Shown piece after piece: positions 1 through 6,824 of a DNA stretch of 14,537 nt. The notes below the pieces were generated by a model. It saw nothing but the letters and a program-made list of their open reading frames with translations, searched no databases and was not told the origin of the DNA. A program made the translations under genes and the position numbers. Position 1 is the stretch's first letter; each line of letters starts with the position of its first letter. Source of the DNA: Gammaproteobacteria bacterium (GTDB lineage Bacteria > Pseudomonadota > Gammaproteobacteria > DSM-16500); the NCBI GenBank assembly GCA_009885665.1, contig VFKI01000096.1, forward strand, positions 1 to 14,537, written 5' to 3'.

Positions 1-26
1 CTCCGTCCTTGGAGGCTCACCCTTCG

Positions 27-43
27 GGCGCACTTTGTGCGTC
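27..43. other. Small stem-loop downstream of the nuo operon
   Basis: CGCAC (29-33) and GTGCG (37-41) form a 5-bp stem with a TTT loop. A G-T wobble (28/42) and a G-C pair (27/43) extend it to 7 pairs. It lies just beyond the probable terminator at 44-67, read from nuoN, and belongs to a run of hairpins at the 3' side of the operon. Its function is unknown. It could be part of the terminator region of a convergent neighbour to the left of the window. Confidence 0.4.
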
Positions 44-67
44 AAAAACGGCTTTCCTGCCGTTTTT
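44..67. terminator. Probable bidirectional rho-independent terminator after nuoN
   Basis: AAAAACGGC (44-52) is the exact reverse complement of GCCGTTTTT (59-67), with a 6-nt loop. Read on either strand this gives a GC stem, ACGGC/GCCGT, followed by a run of T, the intrinsic terminator pattern. It lies about 90 nt beyond the nuoN stop, so it can end the nuo transcript. Because it works in both directions, it could also serve a convergent gene left of the window. The short GC stem limits confidence. Confidence 0.65.
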
Positions 68-68
68 T

Positions 69-102
69 CTTAAGGGGGAGAATCGCGATTCTCCCCCTTA
101 AG
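69..102. repeat. Perfect 34-bp palindrome, copy 1 of the dispersed GGGGAGAAT element
   Basis: The half-site CTTAAGGGGGAGAATCG (69-85) is followed directly by its exact reverse complement (86-102), giving 17 bp of dyad symmetry with no spacer. The central part matches the palindromes at 5332-5361 and 14463-14497, while the outer CTTAA arm is particular to this copy. It lies between the nuoN stop and the terminator at 44-67. No T-run follows it on the nuo strand, so it is not itself a canonical terminator. As RNA it would fold into a very stable hairpin, and as DNA it could extrude as a cruciform or bind a dimeric protein. Confidence 0.85.
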
Positions 103-103
103 T

Positions 104-114
104 GGCGTGACGCC
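104..114. other. Small stem-loop between nuoN and palindrome copy 1
   Basis: GGCG (104-107) and CGCC (111-114) can pair across a TGA loop, one base away from the 34-bp palindrome. This leaves almost all of positions 27-114 foldable into consecutive hairpins. The stem is only 4 bp and may be incidental. Confidence 0.25.
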
Positions 115-154
115 GGCGAGCTATTTGCCCGAGTAGCCATCTGAATAGTTACCA

Positions 155-1615
155 TCATTTAAAATAAATCTGGCACAAATCAATCAGATTGCTGGGAAAT
201 AACCCTAACAACAAAGCAGCAAATGCATTAATGGTAACTGCCGCCATCGAACCACGCGTTAACGCCAGCTTACGATGTGAAACATGCTGATCCGGTTCTT
301 CAAAATACATCAGCATGACCACTTTTAAATAATAATACGCGCCGATGATTGCGGATAATAATGCCAGCGCCGCCAACCAAACAAAATGTGCCTGCACCAG
401 CGTTTCTAAAATGCCTAATTTTGCAAAGAAACCGACCGTCGGCGGCACGCCCGCCATCGAAAACATCAGTAATAACATTAAAAACGCCAACCACGGACTC
501 CGCGCATTCAAGCCACGGAAATCACTCAACTGATCGAACTCTGCCCCTTCATGCGCTAACAACGCAATGACCGCAAACGCACCGGCTGCCACTAATACAT
601 ACGTCACAATATAAAATAAAGCGGCGGTGTAACCATACGTCGAGGCCGGCCCTGCCACCAAACCCAATAGCATATAGCCCATATGCGCAATCGATGAATA
701 CGCTAACATACGTTTCAAATTTGTTTGCGCAATCGCCAGAATATTACCAGCAAACATAGAAAGAATCGCGACAGCAATCAAGCCTTGCGTCCAATGCACC
801 GCCGTCAAGGGTAAACCCACGGCCAAAATGCGCGTGGCAATACAAAATGTTGCAATCTTAGGTGCACACGCAATGAATAAAGTGATACACGTCGGTGAAC
901 CTTCGTAAATATCCGGCACCCACATATGAAATGGCACCGCGCCAAATTTAAACAGCAACCCTACCAAAATAAAGACCATGCCCGCCAACGCTAAACTGGT
1001 CGCCGCGGGAGACGCCGCGGGTAATAGTGTGCCGATTTCGGCCAAGCTAATTGAACCGGTTGCGCCATACACTAAAGAAATGCCAAATAATAATAAACCC
1101 GATGCCATCGCCCCCATGACGAAATATTTCATCGCGGCTTCAACAGCACGCCCCGAGGTTTTATCCAACGCGATCATGGCATAAAGCGCTAAAGATAATA
1201 ATTCCAGTCCTAAATAAATCGTTAGAAAACTGGCACCCGCCACCATCACCAACATACCCAAAATGGAAAATAGTCCCAGAATATAATATTCTGCACCCGC
1301 AACATGACGGCCCTTCAAATATTGCCGCGCATAAATAAACGCAAATATCGATGTCAATAATACGAAACTACGCGTCAAAATGGCGAGACGATCATAAACA
1401 TATTCACCCCCTAAGCAAATCAGCGGCTGATTAAAATGAAAATATTGATAAATCGTCAATAACAACGCACCCAATAAACCCGCTTGCGCGACTAAATATG
1501 TCAAAATGCGCCGTTTGGCAAATACATCCACCAACATGGCAAGACAGGCACAGATCAGTAAAAAAATTTCTGGCGCAATCACAATCCAGTTGGGCATCAC
1601 TAATATATTGTTCAT
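155..1615 (-). CDS. nuoN: NADH-quinone oxidoreductase subunit N (antiporter-like membrane subunit)
   Basis: 486 residues, the usual NuoN length, almost wholly hydrophobic with about 14 predicted membrane helices. NuoN is the antiporter-like (Mrp-related) pumping subunit nearest the membrane heel of complex I. Visible family signatures are YLGLELLSLALYAM with the proton-path Glu138, FKFGAVPFHMWVPDIYEG with Lys223, the APKIA segment with Lys253, SSIAHMGY near 307-314 and FFAKL with Lys399. These match the conserved Glu and Lys series known for antiporter-like subunits. It starts 1 nt after the nuoM stop, with AGGGG six bases upstream, so it should be co-translated with nuoM. It is the last gene of the operon, followed by a palindrome and a terminator-like hairpin. 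A Met at residue 7 is a less likely start because the ribosome site fits the first Met. No defects seen. Confidence 0.98.
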   Translation of the reverse strand: MNNILVMPNWIVIAPEIFLLICACLAMLVDVFAKRRILTYLVAQAGLLGALLLTIYQYFHFNQPLICLGGEYVYDRLAILTRSFVLLTSIFAFIYARQYLKGRHVAGAEYYILGLFSILGMLVMVAGASFLTIYLGLELLSLALYAMIALDKTSGRAVEAAMKYFVMGAMASGLLLFGISLVYGATGSISLAEIGTLLPAASPAATSLALAGMVFILVGLLFKFGAVPFHMWVPDIYEGSPTCITLFIACAPKIATFCIATRILAVGLPLTAVHWTQGLIAVAILSMFAGNILAIAQTNLKRMLAYSSIAHMGYMLLGLVAGPASTYGYTAALFYIVTYVLVAAGAFAVIALLAHEGAEFDQLSDFRGLNARSPWLAFLMLLLMFSMAGVPPTVGFFAKLGILETLVQAHFVWLAALALLSAIIGAYYYLKVVMLMYFEEPDQHVSHRKLALTRGSMAAVTINAFAALLLGLFPSNLIDLCQIYFK

Positions 1616-1616
1616 C

Positions 1617-3164
1617 TTAAACCCCTGTCACCGGTAAGGCCATCGGCGCAATCGGCAAACTCTGTAATAACAAATGACCGACGGTGGCATGCAATAAATT
1701 TAAGATAGGCGCAGGATACAAGCCCAAAGCAAATACCCCTATCGCCAATAAAATATAGTTAATCGTTTCCAAGCCATGCATATCCGACATGGCTGCCACA
1801 TGGGTATTGGCGACCGGACCAAAAAATACACGGCGATACATCCATAAGGTATAACTGGCGGACAATACCAAGGTCAACGCGGCAATAAAACCAATGAAAA
1901 AGTGTGCATGGAAAGCGCTCATGATCACCATAAATTCACCGACAAATCCCGCCGTCCCCGGCAACCCGACATTCGACATCGCAAATACCATGTAAAATGC
2001 GGCAAAAATCGGCATACTGTGCGCCACGCCACCATAATCGCGAATATTACGGCTATGATTGTAAAAACGATCCGCCAGCATCCCCACACCCAAGAACATT
2101 GCCCCAGAACCAAACGCATGCGCAATCATTTGTACGACCGCACCTTCTAAACTCATGTACGCATCTAAATAATTATGAGTATGACGTATGATGTCATACA
2201 CCATAAAACACCCTAGCGTGGCAAATCCCATATGCGCAATAGAAGAATACGCAATCAGCTTCTTCATATCTGTTTGCACGATGGCGACCAAACCAATATA
2301 CACAATCGCAATTAACGACAGAATGATCATCATCCACGCCAATTGTTCACACGCTTGCGGCACGATAGGCATGCTAAAACGCAAGAAACCATACACACCC
2401 AATTTTAACATCAGTGCGGCTAAGACCACTGAGCCACCGGCGGGCGCTTCAGTATGCGCATCTGGCAACCAAGTATGCAGCGGCCACATCGGTACTTTGA
2501 CGGCAAAGGCAAATAAGAATGCAAAAAACAATAAAATTTGCACATGCGGACTCAGCCCCAAACCATAATAATGGCGGATATCAAATGTGCCGGTGTGAAT
2601 ATAAAGATATAAAAACCCGACCAGCATTAAAATCGAGCCTAAAAAAGTATACAAGAAAAATTTGATCGATGCATACGAACGATTCGCACTGCCCCACATG
2701 CCAATGCTTAAATACATGGGGATTAACATACCTTCCCAAAACACATAAAATAAAATGGCGTCCGTCGCCGCAAACACGCCAATCATCATACCTTGCATAA
2801 TCAAAAAAGCTGCAATATATTGTGAAATATGTGTTTTAATCGCTTGACAGCCAGCAAGAATAACCAATAAACCGGTAAAGTTGGTGAGAATAATCATCGC
2901 CAGCGAAATGCCGTCAACGCCCAACGCATAATGCACTTGATAGGCGCGAATCCATAAATGGTCTTCGACAAACTGCATCGCATACGAGCTCGTGTCGAAA
3001 CCCAAATATAAGGGGATACACAACAACAAGTTGCCAACCGCCACGAGAATACCAATCGTGCGCGCGCTGTTCTTGCCGCCTGAATCGCCAATCAGCAACG
3101 CAAGCACCGCGCCCAATACAGGGAACCAAATCAATAATGTCAAAATAATCGAATTAAAAAACAT
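1617..3164 (-). CDS. nuoM: NADH-quinone oxidoreductase subunit M (antiporter-like membrane subunit)
   Basis: 515 residues, normal for NuoM, with about 14 membrane helices. It is the middle antiporter-like proton-pumping subunit of the membrane arm. Key family features visible: YVFWEGMLIPMYL with Glu144, KVPMWPLHTWLPDAHTEAP with Lys223, LMLKLGVYGFLRF with Lys254, SSIAHMGF near 307-314, and GFVGEF with Glu410. The loop before EGAVVQMIAHAF (about residues 322-338) seems some ten residues longer than in E. coli NuoM as I recall it, which is worth aligning. The ATG at 3164 is the first in frame. Upstream there is only a weak GGGAT ribosome site nine bases away. Unlike most junctions here it does not touch the preceding gene: 128 non-coding nt separate it from nuoL. 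It is followed 1 nt later by nuoN. Confidence 0.98.
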   Translation of the reverse strand: MFFNSIILTLLIWFPVLGAVLALLIGDSGGKNSARTIGILVAVGNLLLCIPLYLGFDTSSYAMQFVEDHLWIRAYQVHYALGVDGISLAMIILTNFTGLLVILAGCQAIKTHISQYIAAFLIMQGMMIGVFAATDAILFYVFWEGMLIPMYLSIGMWGSANRSYASIKFFLYTFLGSILMLVGFLYLYIHTGTFDIRHYYGLGLSPHVQILLFFAFLFAFAVKVPMWPLHTWLPDAHTEAPAGGSVVLAALMLKLGVYGFLRFSMPIVPQACEQLAWMMIILSLIAIVYIGLVAIVQTDMKKLIAYSSIAHMGFATLGCFMVYDIIRHTHNYLDAYMSLEGAVVQMIAHAFGSGAMFLGVGMLADRFYNHSRNIRDYGGVAHSMPIFAAFYMVFAMSNVGLPGTAGFVGEFMVIMSAFHAHFFIGFIAALTLVLSASYTLWMYRRVFFGPVANTHVAAMSDMHGLETINYILLAIGVFALGLYPAPILNLLHATVGHLLLQSLPIAPMALPVTGV

Positions 3165-3292
3165 GTATCAAAATCCCGATAGGGTAAGAACGCCATCACA
3201 GACAGGCAGAGCTTAAAATAAAAAAAACATTTAAAATCAAATAGTTATGACAAATCAGGCTTAAAAAGTCTTGCGCAGTTTGCCCATTTTCA
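3165..3292. other. AT-rich gap between nuoL and nuoM
   Basis: 128 nt without a recognisable gene and without the palindrome found in the other large gaps. On the minus strand it contains a T-rich stretch of about 30 nt. A weak sigma70-like pair can be read there: TTGATT (3235-3240), 17 nt, then TTTAAG (3212-3217), each matching four of six consensus bases, which could start an nuoMN transcript. A 10-codon reading frame, MKMGKLRKTF (3293-3261), overlaps the nuoL stop as TGATG. In such AT-rich sequence both could be chance. Confidence 0.35.
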
Positions 3293-5257
3293 TCACCACA
3301 ATAACCAGAGCAACAAGATCGCCAAGCCGGCGACCATGGCAAATGCATAATGATAAAGATGGCCGGTTTGTAAACGACGCGACACGCGCGCCAACCAACG
3401 TATGCCACGGCCACTGCCATTGACAAATATACCGTCAATTAAAATTAAATCGCTGATCGTATAAAAAAAGCGCCCCAGTGCGCGCGCGCCACGCGCCAAG
3501 ATATGCTGATTTAATGCATCAAAACCATATTTGTTATCAATCATCCACGCAAGTAAACGAAAACGTTTTTTGAAAAATTCGCCGCTACGTGGCAGGGTCA
3601 TGGTGATCAACCAGGAGAAAATAATACCCACAATCACCAGCCAAAAAGTCGGCGCATGAATCGCCGCCAATGCCGCTTGCCAGGCGCCCGGCCAACTGCT
3701 GACCATTTCGCCATAAATAGCATGTTGCGGCAATACAAAAATGCTGTTGCCCAACAAACGGGGCGCGTCATACAGCATCGGCGCAGCCAATATATAACCG
3801 GCAATCACGCTGGGAATAGCCAATAAAACCAAGGGAAACGTCACAACCCATGGCGATTCTTTTACATGACCGACATCATGCTCGCCGCGATACGTGCCAT
3901 AAAAAGTCAACCATACCGCACGGAAAATATAAAGCGGCGTCAAGAACGCACCGGCCAATACGCAATAATAAGCATAATGCGCACCCGGCGTTGTCGATAA
4001 ATGCACGGCTTCAATAATGGCATCTTTTGAATAAAAACCTGCAAACGGCGGCAGCGCGGATAATGCCAACGCACCGACAATAAACGTAAAACAGGTTATC
4101 GGTAAGCGGCGCGCCAAACCACCCATCTTACGCATATCTTGCTCATGATGCAGCGCAAGAATCACCGAACCCGCAGCAAGGAATAATAATGCTTTGAAAA
4201 ATGCGTGCGTGACTAAATGAAAAATAGCGGCATCATACGCAGAAGCGCCCAACCCCACAGCCATATAGCCTAATTGCGAAATGGTTGAATACGCAATTAC
4301 GCGCTTAATATCCGTTTGATTGATGGCCAAAATGCCCATGAAAAATGCCGTCGTACCCCCCAACACCAAAATCAAACTCAAGGTATGCGGCGAATATTCA
4401 AACAACCACGAACAACGCGCAATCATATAAATGCCCGCCGTCACCATGGTGGCCGCGTGAATCAACGCAGAAATCGGCGTCGGACCTTCCATCGATTCAG
4501 GCAACCACACATGTAATGGCACTTGCGCAGATTTAGCCATCGCACCAATGAATAATAATACGGAAATCAAACCGAGCGCAGGCACTGTCACGCCAGGCAA
4601 TACGCGTATCGTTTGATTCGCCACGCTGGCTGCGTGCGGAAAAACAATGCCATAATCCAAAGAACCAAACATCAGCAAAATGGCCGCCAGCGCTAAAATG
4701 AAACCGACATCACCGACGCGATTGACGATAAACGCTTTTAAACTGCCAAATACCGCTGAATCACGCCCAAACCAAAAACCAATTAATAAATACGATACAA
4801 AGCCCACACCTTCCCAACCAAAAAACATCAGCAAAAAACTATTCGCCAGCACCAAGGTAAACATCGCAAACGTAAATAAAGACACATAACTAAAGAAACG
4901 TTGATAACCGTCATCATCCGCCATATAGCCAATGGTATAAATATGCACCGCCAACGAAATAAAACTGACGATACACACCATCACCGCACTCAGCCGATCC
5001 AACAAAATACCAATGGCAAAATGCGCGCGCCCTGACACGACCCAGGTATATAAATCACCACTCACCGCCGGCTGATTTTGCCAAACAACGGCGTACACTA
5101 AATAGACTGATAGAAAAAAAGCAATCGCAATCAACGAAACGGTAACGCGATGCGCGCCATTACGTCCAAGTTGCTTGCCAAACACCCCCGCCAGCACAGC
5201 GCCCAACAACGGCAACAACATGACAGATTCAGCAATGGTCAATAAGTGATTTTGCAT
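3293..5257 (-). CDS. nuoL: NADH-quinone oxidoreductase subunit L (distal antiporter-like membrane subunit)
   Basis: 654 residues, slightly longer than E. coli NuoL and typical of the family. NuoL is the distal pumping subunit whose long lateral helix runs along the membrane arm and braces NuoM and NuoN. Visible features: LMFFGWEGVGFVSYLLIGFW with Glu149; AKSAQVPLHVWLPESMEGPT with Lys242 and the following PISALIHAATM with His267; the HAFFKALLFL helix with Lys355; and FYSKDAI with Lys411. These are the conserved proton-channel positions. The C-terminal part (about 540-654) has a membrane helix, a basic amphipathic stretch and a final hydrophobic helix, as expected for the lateral-helix region. 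The start ATG has only a weak TGAG ribosome site. The gene is set apart from its neighbours: 149 nt from nuoK, with a palindrome in the gap, and 128 nt from nuoM. Confidence 0.98.
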   Translation of the reverse strand: MQNHLLTIAESVMLLPLLGAVLAGVFGKQLGRNGAHRVTVSLIAIAFFLSVYLVYAVVWQNQPAVSGDLYTWVVSGRAHFAIGILLDRLSAVMVCIVSFISLAVHIYTIGYMADDDGYQRFFSYVSLFTFAMFTLVLANSFLLMFFGWEGVGFVSYLLIGFWFGRDSAVFGSLKAFIVNRVGDVGFILALAAILLMFGSLDYGIVFPHAASVANQTIRVLPGVTVPALGLISVLLFIGAMAKSAQVPLHVWLPESMEGPTPISALIHAATMVTAGIYMIARCSWLFEYSPHTLSLILVLGGTTAFFMGILAINQTDIKRVIAYSTISQLGYMAVGLGASAYDAAIFHLVTHAFFKALLFLAAGSVILALHHEQDMRKMGGLARRLPITCFTFIVGALALSALPPFAGFYSKDAIIEAVHLSTTPGAHYAYYCVLAGAFLTPLYIFRAVWLTFYGTYRGEHDVGHVKESPWVVTFPLVLLAIPSVIAGYILAAPMLYDAPRLLGNSIFVLPQHAIYGEMVSSWPGAWQAALAAIHAPTFWLVIVGIIFSWLITMTLPRSGEFFKKRFRLLAWMIDNKYGFDALNQHILARGARALGRFFYTISDLILIDGIFVNGSGRGIRWLARVSRRLQTGHLYHYAFAMVAGLAILLLWLLW

Positions 5258-5331
5258 ATAATATCTCAGATAAATAAATTGTAATCGCTCACATTCAATC
5301 GCAGCACTGGCTTCGCCAATTTAAGGGTAAG

Positions 5332-5361
5332 CCGGGGGGAGAATCGCGATGCTCCCCCCGG
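5332..5361. repeat. 30-bp palindrome, copy 2 of the dispersed GGGGAGAAT element
   Basis: CCGGGGGGAGAATCG (5332-5346) faces CGATGCTCCCCCCGG (5347-5361): 15 bp of dyad symmetry with a single mismatch, A5342 against G5351. The core is shared with copies at 69-102 and 14463-14497, but the outer arm is CCGG here instead of CTTAA or GTCAGA, and its complement on the other side changes with it. It sits inside the nuo operon between nuoK and nuoL. On the nuo transcript it would form a very stable hairpin with no following U-run. Such hairpins within operons can stabilise upstream mRNA or reduce downstream expression, but that is inference here. Confidence 0.8.
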
Positions 5362-5362
5362 A

Positions 5363-5375
5363 CCCCCCATCGCGA
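5363..5375. repeat. C-tract plus ATCGC box next to palindrome copy 2
   Basis: CCCCCCATCGCGA starts one base after copy 2 ends, and its CCCCCATCGC part recurs after copy 3 (14502-14511). The segment CATCGCGA (5368-5375) is the exact reverse complement of TCGCGATG (5344-5351) at the palindrome centre, and the C6 run could also pair with the G6 run of the left arm. The element may therefore have two mutually exclusive folds. Copy 1 has no such box. Confidence 0.5.
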
Positions 5376-5406
5376 AATGCTAAAAGATTTTTCTACGAAG
5401 CTATCA

Positions 5407-5712
5407 TTAACCCTTTAATCCATCCAGTTTTTCCACCGAAATCGTGCGCGCCTGACGATAGAGGACCACCATAATCGACAGCCCAATGGCGGCTTCAGCG
5501 GCTGCAACGGTCAGAATAAAAAAGACAAATACTTGCCCAATCATTTGCTGATAAAAATGCGAAAACGCAATAAAATTTGTATTCACCGCTAATAACATTA
5601 ATTCAATCGACATCAACAGCGTAATAATATTTTTGCGATTGATCACAATGCCCGCCATGCCAATGCCAAACAAGGCAGCAGCAAATCCCAATATCGGTGT
5701 CAATGACAACAT
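5407..5712 (-). CDS. nuoK: NADH-quinone oxidoreductase subunit K
   Basis: 101 residues, the typical NuoK length, with three membrane helices (about 4-24, 29-48 and 61-85). NuoK is a small membrane subunit next to NuoJ, A and H and is related to MrpC. It carries two buried glutamates of the E-channel linking quinone reduction to proton pumping. Here these are Glu37 in SIELMLLAVN and Glu73 in AAEAAIGLSI, both in the expected helices. The start lies 3 nt after the nuoJ stop with AAGGG seven bases upstream, so translation should be coupled to nuoJ. It is the last gene of the tightly packed nuoA-K block; a 149-nt gap follows before nuoL. Confidence 0.98.
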   Translation of the reverse strand: MLSLTPILGFAAALFGIGMAGIVINRKNIITLLMSIELMLLAVNTNFIAFSHFYQQMIGQVFVFFILTVAAAEAAIGLSIMVVLYRQARTISVEKLDGLKG

Positions 5713-5715
5713 AGC

Positions 5716-6324
5716 TTAGCCCTTTTTGACTGACGGCAAATTAACGAGACGTACACGATCGTTGCGACGCACCGCAATTTGTGCCGCAGGATCTTGACGA
5801 CGTTGCTGCGCGCCCTGCTTGATAGGTCTATGCCCCAACGCAATCGCCGCCACAATTGCCGTCAATAATAATACCGCAGCCACTTCAAATGGCCAGACAT
5901 ACGTGGTATATAAAACGTTACCTAACGCCGTGACATTGCTATAATCAAGCGCTTGCGCTACCGGTGGAATCGGAAAAATAACATTGCCATGACGCACTGC
6001 CAACAAGACCAACGCCGTCACACAGACAATTGCCAATAATCCAATCGGCCAAAACTGTGTCAAACGTTCACGTTGTGCTTCACGGCGTAAATTTAACATC
6101 ATCACCACAAATAAAAACAATGTCATCACCGCACCGACGTACACGAGCACCAACACCAACGCCAAAAACTCACTTTCCAGCAATAACCAATTGGCCGCTG
6201 TCGCAAAGAAGGTTAACACCAAAAACAATACGCAATTCACGGTATTGCGGAGCGTAACCACCATCAGCGCCGAGAGGATAGCCGTCGCCGAAAAAACATA
6301 AAAGAGTAAGTTAATAAAATTCAT
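5716..6324 (-). CDS. nuoJ: NADH-quinone oxidoreductase subunit J
   Basis: 202 residues with five likely membrane helices (about 4-24, 31-50, 54-78, 92-110, 143-164). NuoJ is a membrane subunit of the heel. Its third helix, here VLVYVGAVMTLFLFVVMMLN, is the strongest family signature and is the helix that changes between alpha and pi forms during coupling. The last 35 or so residues are hydrophilic and rich in Arg and Gln (HRPIKQGAQQRRQ), a cytoplasmic tail whose exact sequence is not diagnostic. The start overlaps the nuoI stop as ATGA, and AGGA lies six bases upstream. Intact; the assignment rests on hydropathy, the third-helix motif and position between nuoI and nuoK. Confidence 0.97.
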   Translation of the reverse strand: MNFINLLFYVFSATAILSALMVVTLRNTVNCVLFLVLTFFATAANWLLLESEFLALVLVLVYVGAVMTLFLFVVMMLNLRREAQRERLTQFWPIGLLAIVCVTALVLLAVRHGNVIFPIPPVAQALDYSNVTALGNVLYTTYVWPFEVAAVLLLTAIVAAIALGHRPIKQGAQQRRQDPAAQIAVRRNDRVRLVNLPSVKKG

Positions 6325-6809
6325 CGATAGTCCTTGTCTGCCTGTCGATCAGCCGCAATTTCTGTTTCATAATGTTCACCAATCGCGAGCAATTTATTTT
6401 TAGTCAGAATGTTTTCGCCACGCGCTTCCATATGATAATCTTGATGACGCGTCAACACGATGGCATCGACCGGGCACGCTTCTTCACATAAACCGCAATA
6501 CACACATTTAAATAAATCGATATCATAACGCGTGGTACGACGCGAACCATCGTCGCGCGGCTCCGCTTCAATTGTGATCGCCAGCGCAGGACATACAGCC
6601 TCGCACAGTTTACAAGCAATACAACGTTCCTCACCATTGGCATAGCGGCGCAACGCATGAATACCCCGAAAACGTGGCGAAACCGGCGTTTTTTCTTCTG
6701 GATATTGAATCGTGGTTTTGCGGCCATAGAGAAACCGGCCGGTTAGGCGCAAACCTTTCAACAAATCCCACAGCGAAAAACTTTTAATATACCTAAATAA
6801 ACGTTGCAT
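6321..6809 (-). CDS. nuoI: NADH-quinone oxidoreductase subunit I (2x[4Fe-4S] ferredoxin-like, clusters N6a and N6b)
   Basis: 162 residues, normal length. NuoI passes electrons from NuoG towards cluster N2 in NuoB through two tetranuclear clusters. Both CxxCxxCxxxCP motifs are visible: CIACKLCEAVCP (Cys63, 66, 69, 73) and CVYCGLCEEACP (Cys102, 105, 108, 112). Each set supplies three ligands to one cluster and the fourth to the other. The N-terminal part (about 1-30) is amphipathic and basic, as expected for the helix lying on the membrane. The start is 15 nt beyond the nuoH stop with AGGAAG six bases upstream, a good ribosome site. The end overlaps the nuoJ start by 4 nt. Confidence 0.99.
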   Translation of the reverse strand: MQRLFRYIKSFSLWDLLKGLRLTGRFLYGRKTTIQYPEEKTPVSPRFRGIHALRRYANGEERCIACKLCEAVCPALAITIEAEPRDDGSRRTTRYDIDLFKCVYCGLCEEACPVDAIVLTRHQDYHMEARGENILTKNKLLAIGEHYETEIAADRQADKDYR

Positions 6810-6824
6810 GCCGCGCTTCCTATC

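Larger units (their letters stand above)
5258..5406. other. Intra-operon gap between nuoK and nuoL carrying a palindromic element
   Basis: 149 nt, the largest break inside the operon. It contains the palindrome at 5332-5361, a second C-tract box directly after it, and on the nuoL side ordinary AT-rich leader sequence with a weak ribosome site. I found no convincing promoter or coding frame. Because the other upstream junctions overlap or lie within 15 nt, this gap probably arose by insertion of the element or keeps a processing or regulatory function. Confidence 0.5.

Noticed and set aside
69..102. Palindrome copy 1 as the intrinsic terminator of the operon
   Set aside because: No T-run follows on the nuo strand; the next bases are A-rich and belong to the hairpin at 44-67, which fits much better.
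2188..2568. Plus-strand open frame of 126 codons antisense to nuoM
   Set aside because: Opposite the conserved membrane helices of nuoM. The predicted protein has no family features and no ribosome site is evident.
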